Source: JAZKFT01 sp965246935
GTDB lineage: Bacteria > Bacteroidota > Bacteroidia > Chitinophagales > Chitinophagaceae
DNA length: 64,000 bases
Direction: 5' to 3'
NCBI GenBank assembly: GCA_965246935.1
Contig: CBDFGC010000019.1
Coordinates: 248,001 to 312,000 of the forward strand
Shown: piece by piece, positions 60,476 to 64,000 of the stretch
How the letters are laid out: each line of letters begins with the position of its first letter
Numbering within the stretch: position 1 is the first letter of the stretch
The notes under the pieces: generated by a model
The model's database searches: none
Told to the model about the DNA's origin: nothing
The model's input: only the letters and a program-made list of their open reading frames with translations
Position numbers and translations under genes: made by a program

Positions 60476-60583
60476 AAGCGTTTCATTGTGTATAAATCAG
60501 GGACGACAGACCACGGGTGCATGGATATTTTACATTGTTTATAAATGTCGAGTTTAGCCCAATAGTAGTAATTCTTTTCAACG

Positions 60584-60637
60584 GTGCCCCCACCCCCTGC
60601 CCCTCTCCATCCTTCGGATAGAGAGGGGTGCCTCTAT
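60584..60637. repeat. Palindromic repeat (family B)
   Basis: CCCTCTCCATCC and GGATAGAGAGGGG around TTC, within GGTGCCCCCACCCCC on the left and GTGCCTCTATG on the right. Confidence 0.8.
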
Positions 60638-60718
60638 GTAATAGTCAGCACAGAATTCGTCAGTGGGTAAAACTATGGGTGATCAATGTATATTCTGTTC
60701 TTGAACGGTGCCATCGCC

Positions 60719-60773
60719 AGCCTCATCCGTCTTTCAGGCACCTTCTCCATTGGGAGAAGGGAAACGGATGCAA
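60719..60773. repeat. Palindromic repeat (family B2), copy 2
   Basis: CAGCCTCATCCGT then CACCTTCTCCATTGGGAGAA and GGGAAACGGATGCAA. Outer CATCCGT/ACGGATG and inner CTTCTCC/GGAGAAG pair exactly. Compare 49071-49133. Confidence 0.8.
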
Positions 60774-60778
60774 TTAAT

Positions 60779-60900
60779 TAGTCTTTTTCTTATTTAATCG
60801 CCTGGCCCATAAAAATCGCCTTCAATAATGCTACCCGTGATGTGACGGTTTTGATGATAGATTTTCAACCTGTCGTCTGTGGTCTGTTGTCCGTTGTCTG
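60779..60900. repeat. Dispersed repeat (family D), copy 2
   Basis: Companion to 44984-45095; sits just beyond the fabI stop codon and carries the TGTCGTCTGTGGTCTGTTG tail. Confidence 0.6.
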
Positions 60901-60912
60901 TATTCCATTTGC

Positions 60913-61728
60913 CTATTTCTCCATCTGTTCTATTACAGCCTGGGTAATACCCGTAAAGCTAAAACCACCATCGTGAAAAAGATTTTGCATGGTTACAAAA
61001 CGGGTAAGGTCGCTGAACAGGGTAACGCAATAGTTGGCACAATCCTCAGCCGTAGCATTACCCAGCGGGCTCATCTTTTCGGCGAAACTAATAAAGCCTT
61101 CAAAACCTTTTACGCCACTGCCTGCCGTGGTACGGGTAGGGCTTTGGCTGATGGTATTAATACGTACTTTTTTCTTGTAACCGTAATGAAAACCAAAACT
61201 GCGGGTAATACTTTCCAGCAGCGCTTTGGCATCAGCCATTTCATTATAATCAGGAAACACCCGTTGTGCGGCAATATAGGTAAGGGCTATAATGCTTCCC
61301 CATTCTGCCATTGCATCCAGTTCGTAAGCAGCCTGGCAAAAACGGTGCAGGCTCATGGCAGAAATATCAAGCGTTTTATGCTGAAAGTCGTGGTTTAGTT
61401 TGGTGTAATGAAACCCTTTGCGGATGTTCATGCTCATGGCCGGGCTGAACAGTACAAAATCAATAGGGCCGCCAAAATGCTCCGTGCTTTTTTGCAGCAG
61501 GGTTTTCAGATCTTCATCAATGGTTACGTCGGCGCCTATAACAGGGGCATTGTTGCATTCGGCGGCAAGGTTGTTTATTTCGCCCATGCGCAGGGCAATA
61601 GGGGCGTTCGTAAGTATCAGTTGAGCACCGGCGTTGTAGCAAGCCTGTGCCGTTTTCCAGGCAATACTCTGGTCATTCAGGGCTCCGAAAATAATTCCTT
61701 TCTTTCCTTCCAGCAATTGGTGGGGCAT
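60913..61728 (-). CDS. fabI: Enoyl-[acyl-carrier-protein] reductase
   Basis: A 271-residue short-chain dehydrogenase catalysing the last step of each fatty-acid elongation cycle with NAD(P)H. The N-terminal GIIFGALNDQSIAWKTAQAC is the FabI nucleotide-binding form. Catalytic residues are Y151 in ALTYIAAQRV and Y161-x6-K168 in DYNEMADAKALLES. SFAEKMSPLGNATAEDCANYCVTLFS and LFHDGGFSFTG are also conserved. TACGTTTG on the minus strand (61770-61777) is a perfect -7 box, 41 bases before the start, though no clear -33 is seen. This enzyme is the triclosan target in bacteria that have it. Confidence 0.95.
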   Translation of the reverse strand: MPHQLLEGKKGIIFGALNDQSIAWKTAQACYNAGAQLILTNAPIALRMGEINNLAAECNNAPVIGADVTIDEDLKTLLQKSTEHFGGPIDFVLFSPAMSMNIRKGFHYTKLNHDFQHKTLDISAMSLHRFCQAAYELDAMAEWGSIIALTYIAAQRVFPDYNEMADAKALLESITRSFGFHYGYKKKVRINTISQSPTRTTAGSGVKGFEGFISFAEKMSPLGNATAEDCANYCVTLFSDLTRFVTMQNLFHDGGFSFTGITQAVIEQMEK

Positions 61729-62059
61729 GATGATGAAATTTTATATAGCAACAGTGTAATAAAGCAGCGCAAACGTAAAAATTAGGAATGGATAAATGTG
61801 GAATTAATTATAAATAGCTGTAGAAAGGTAAAACGGGTGCACAATGCCTTTGCCTTCCGGATGTCAGAAACGAAGACAAGAACGGTCAGAAGCAATTCTT
61901 CCGGCAGGTAGCAAGCCTTAAAAGGAGCAAGCTTTCAGTTGTGTTTAAAAGCCAACGGGAAAAAGTAAACAGGGAGTCTTAACAATGCGACGGCGCCCGT
62001 ACGGCAACAGGGATAGCAGCAAGTGAAACAAAACGTTGTATGTAAAAGTTGCCGGATTC
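61729..62059. other. Gap between fabI and a small secreted protein gene
   Basis: This 331-base region carries the fabI promoter near 61770 and otherwise no credible gene; a 76-codon minus-strand frame at 61935-62165 overlaps the real gene and looks spurious. Confidence 0.5.
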
Positions 62060-62662
62060 CTACAACAATTTGTTCTCCTGGAAACTTGCCATAATTTTTT
62101 TTGAAATAGTTGCGTAAACAGATCTTTTTGATAAGTCGGAATAAACGCTCAACGAAGCATCCCAAAAGGAAACAGGCTGGTTACTTTCATAAAGCCGGAA
62201 ATTAAATTCCTGGTCAAAAAATAATTTGCTGCTTTTTTTAAGCAATGGCGAATAAAGTATCGGAATAGCAGGAGTAGAAGAACTGGTTGGGATGGAAACC
62301 ATACCGTTACTTCCTCCTCTTCTATCTACAGCGATCGTATCGGACTGGTTGATAATTAAGATCGTTGTAAATTTTGAATCTTGTAACAGACGGTTTAACT
62401 CATCGCCTGCTGTCTTTAAATCCGGCCCGATATACTGGTATTCAGATTGAATATTCTTATGCTTTAAATCATCGCCGAGTTCGTCGGCTAAATTCTCCAA
62501 AAATATTCTGGCTGGGGTTGTTCCTACACCTGCAATCAGCAGTTTCTCAATATTCTTTTTGTGCGGATTTGCTTTGGAGGCTTGAAATTCGACATTTTTC
62601 TGGTTATAGGCCGGGGAGGATAGTAAACAAAGAAATGATAAAAGGAGAAAAAGGATTTTCAT
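62060..62662 (-). CDS. Secreted protein of unknown function (200 residues)
   Basis: A protein with signal peptide MKILFLLLSFLCLLSSPAYN. The start at 62662 is preferred to an upstream in-frame start at 62812, which would put 50 unrelated residues before the signal sequence. The body (IEKLLIAGVGTTPARIFLENLADELGDDLK, LNRLLQDSKFTTILIINQSD, ATISKKIMASFQENKLL) looks like an alpha/beta Rossmann-like domain with repeating strand-helix units. It resembles the small periplasmic proteins of Bacteroidota that are annotated as hypothetical; function unknown. Confidence 0.75.
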   Translation of the reverse strand: MKILFLLLSFLCLLSSPAYNQKNVEFQASKANPHKKNIEKLLIAGVGTTPARIFLENLADELGDDLKHKNIQSEYQYIGPDLKTAGDELNRLLQDSKFTTILIINQSDTIAVDRRGGSNGMVSIPTSSSTPAIPILYSPLLKKSSKLFFDQEFNFRLYESNQPVSFWDASLSVYSDLSKRSVYATISKKIMASFQENKLL

Positions 62663-62914
62663 TTTGCGGGAAATAAGGTTTGGGTATTTGCGAAGGTAGG
62701 AAATTAGTATTCTGTTAGGCTTATAAACGCTGCTAACTGAAATTATTTGGTTGAAAGTAAAAACGAAAATTGAAAGTTGCTTGTGCTGCAGGAAACAAAG
62801 CCTGGATTGCAATTTTAAGGTTCAGGTTTTAATGTACGGCCCTAAATTTTGGTAATTGTTAATAGTCTCCTTCCAGCCCTACTTGTAGCAATACTTTTAG
62901 CGATAGCTTTTTTG

Positions 62915-63886
62915 TTAGATTGTTACCACCAGTCTTTTTCCGTTTGGCACTTCCATCTCCCACAATTCCTCAATGTTTCGCAAACTAACAGTAACTGTTT
63001 CAATTGTTAGTTTACTGTCAGCGGCAAGTTGAAACATTTCGGGAAAAATCTCACTGAATAATTTTTGCATGTCATCTTTTGTCCAACTACCCAAGCCGGA
63101 ACCCGACAATTGAAGGTCAACGCTCCGCAGATTTTCAGCCGACAATTGAATAGTGTCTCCTGTTATTGCTCCAACTGAAACAAAACGGGTTTTATATGTA
63201 TATGAACCTTTGCCTTTTAATGATGCAAGAATTAATTCTGCCGTATGTCCCCATAAGTAATCAATGACTATATCAATTGGTGTATAGTTATGAATTTCTT
63301 TTAGTTGTGCTGCCAATTGTTCGTCGTCCTGCTCAAGAGAAACAATTTCGTCAGCACCTAATTTCAATAATGATTGTAGCGACTGTGCATTCCTGCCGGT
63401 AGCAATTACTTTTTTTGCTCCATACTGTTTTGCAATTTGAACAGCAACTTTACCTGTAAACCCTGTTGCTCCGTTTATTAAAACAGTTTCTCCTTTTTGC
63501 ATACAAGCCCTGAAACGTAATGCCATTGCCGATCCTGCAACTGCATTGGGCAATGCTGCTGCTATACTGTCACTAATGCCATCCGGTAATTTTACCATCC
63601 TGCTTTTCTCAATTACCGCTTTTTCTGCTATCATTCCGGTAACGCCTACGGCAAATACCCTTGTTCCGTCTGCCAATAACCCAACACCATCTCCGCCAAT
63701 TACTTTTGCAGTTTGCTTATCGTTTGCCGTAGAATAATGTTTTCCGCTTGCTCTGCTTTTATCGAGATGCTTGATCGCTGATGCTTTAACTGAAATTAAA
63801 AGTTGTTCATCGTTTTCAACTACCGGTTCCGGGAAATCTGTGTATTGTGGCATTTCGCCTTTTTGATAAATTACTGCTGCTTTCAT
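62915..63886 (-). CDS. Medium-chain dehydrogenase/quinone oxidoreductase-like protein
   Basis: A 323-residue cytoplasmic MDR protein. GroES-like part: MKAAVIYQKGEMPQYTDFPEP, GGDGVGLLADGTRVFAVG. The NADPH-binding domain has the motif INGATGFTGKVAVQIAKQYGAKKVIATGR. The zinc-ligand cysteines of alcohol dehydrogenases are absent, so a zinc-free quinone reductase or enone reductase type is likely. The substrate is unknown. It stands alone at the right end, with 114 bases of AT-rich upstream sequence inside the window. Confidence 0.85.
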   Translation of the reverse strand: MKAAVIYQKGEMPQYTDFPEPVVENDEQLLISVKASAIKHLDKSRASGKHYSTANDKQTAKVIGGDGVGLLADGTRVFAVGVTGMIAEKAVIEKSRMVKLPDGISDSIAAALPNAVAGSAMALRFRACMQKGETVLINGATGFTGKVAVQIAKQYGAKKVIATGRNAQSLQSLLKLGADEIVSLEQDDEQLAAQLKEIHNYTPIDIVIDYLWGHTAELILASLKGKGSYTYKTRFVSVGAITGDTIQLSAENLRSVDLQLSGSGLGSWTKDDMQKLFSEIFPEMFQLAADSKLTIETVTVSLRNIEELWEMEVPNGKRLVVTI

Positions 63887-64000
63887 TTTGATTCCTGATT
63901 TCTGTTCATTGGGTTGGTTGCAAAACTGCCGGTAACGGATTACAGCCTGGCATTATAACGGCATTTTGAAAAATGTTTGTCCGGAACCACAGCCCAATAA

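Larger units (their letters stand above)
60476..60912. other. Repeat-filled gap between YjbR gene and fabI
   Basis: This 437-base gap has no gene. It contains a family B element (60584-60637), a B2 element (60719-60773) and the dispersed repeat copy 2 (60779-60900) right at the fabI stop codon. Confidence 0.7.

Noticed and set aside
61408..61785. A 125-codon plus-strand frame opposite fabI
   Set aside because: fabI on the other strand explains the sequence completely.

Overview
The window is a chromosome segment of a Bacteroidota bacterium, most likely family Chitinophagaceae. Supporting signs are three SusC/SusD nutrient-uptake pairs, lipoproteins and sugar hydrolases with typical Bacteroidota signal peptides, type IX secretion (T9SS) C-terminal domains, an ECF sigma/FecR/STN-TonB signalling set, promoters of the TTTG-N19-TAnnTTTG type and very few Shine-Dalgarno sites. 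I cannot name the species. No rRNA, tRNA, CRISPR array, insertion sequence or prophage was recognised.

Positions 1-20.4 kb form an arabinose-polymer acquisition region. A GntR/FadR regulator running off the left edge faces a SusC/SusD pair across an intergenic region with three palindromes. Then come an ECF sigma factor, a FecR anti-sigma factor and a second SusC/SusD pair whose SusC has the STN signalling domain. A GH43 lipoprotein, a clan GH-A (GH5-like) hydrolase, a T9SS-exported FG-GAP/fibronectin-like protein, an SH3 protein and a second GH43 enzyme follow. The downstream half of this metabolism is at 38.3-48.2 kb, on the minus strand: sodium/sugar symporter, L-arabinose isomerase (araA), GH127 beta-L-arabinofuranosidase and L-ribulose-5-phosphate 4-epimerase (araD). 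An AT-rich block of hypothetical genes lies between araA and GH127. Ribulokinase (araB) is not in the window. The implied flow is: surface and periplasmic trimming of arabinose-containing glycans, uptake by SusCD, release of L-arabinose, import by the symporter, then isomerase and epimerase toward the pentose phosphate pathway.

Between these halves are a Uma2-family protein (20.4 kb), a minus-strand SusC/SusD/DUF4397 operon (21.5-27.2 kb), histidine degradation genes hutH and hutU with a PIN-type toxin-antitoxin pair lodged between them (27.5-31.3 kb), a membrane-spanning alpha/beta hydrolase (32.2 kb), and two secreted proteins: a small T9SS protein and a 903-residue Cthe_2159-like beta-helix protein with an internal duplication (34-37.6 kb).

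The right part (48.5-64 kb) is mostly housekeeping: a SelT/W/H-like protein, a secreted protein of unknown role, Kup potassium transporter, two tandem membrane-anchored alpha/beta hydrolases, YqgE/AlgH, an orphan histidine kinase, queA, a DUF2795 protein with a textbook Bacteroidota promoter, a SemiSWEET transporter, a YjbR-like protein, fabI, a small secreted protein and a quinone-oxidoreductase-like enzyme.

The most unusual signal is in the repeats. Several families of short palindromic elements fill the intergenic gaps, often begin right at stop codons, and in at least two places extend into coding sequence: the N-terminus of the GH127 enzyme and the C-terminus of an alpha/beta hydrolase.
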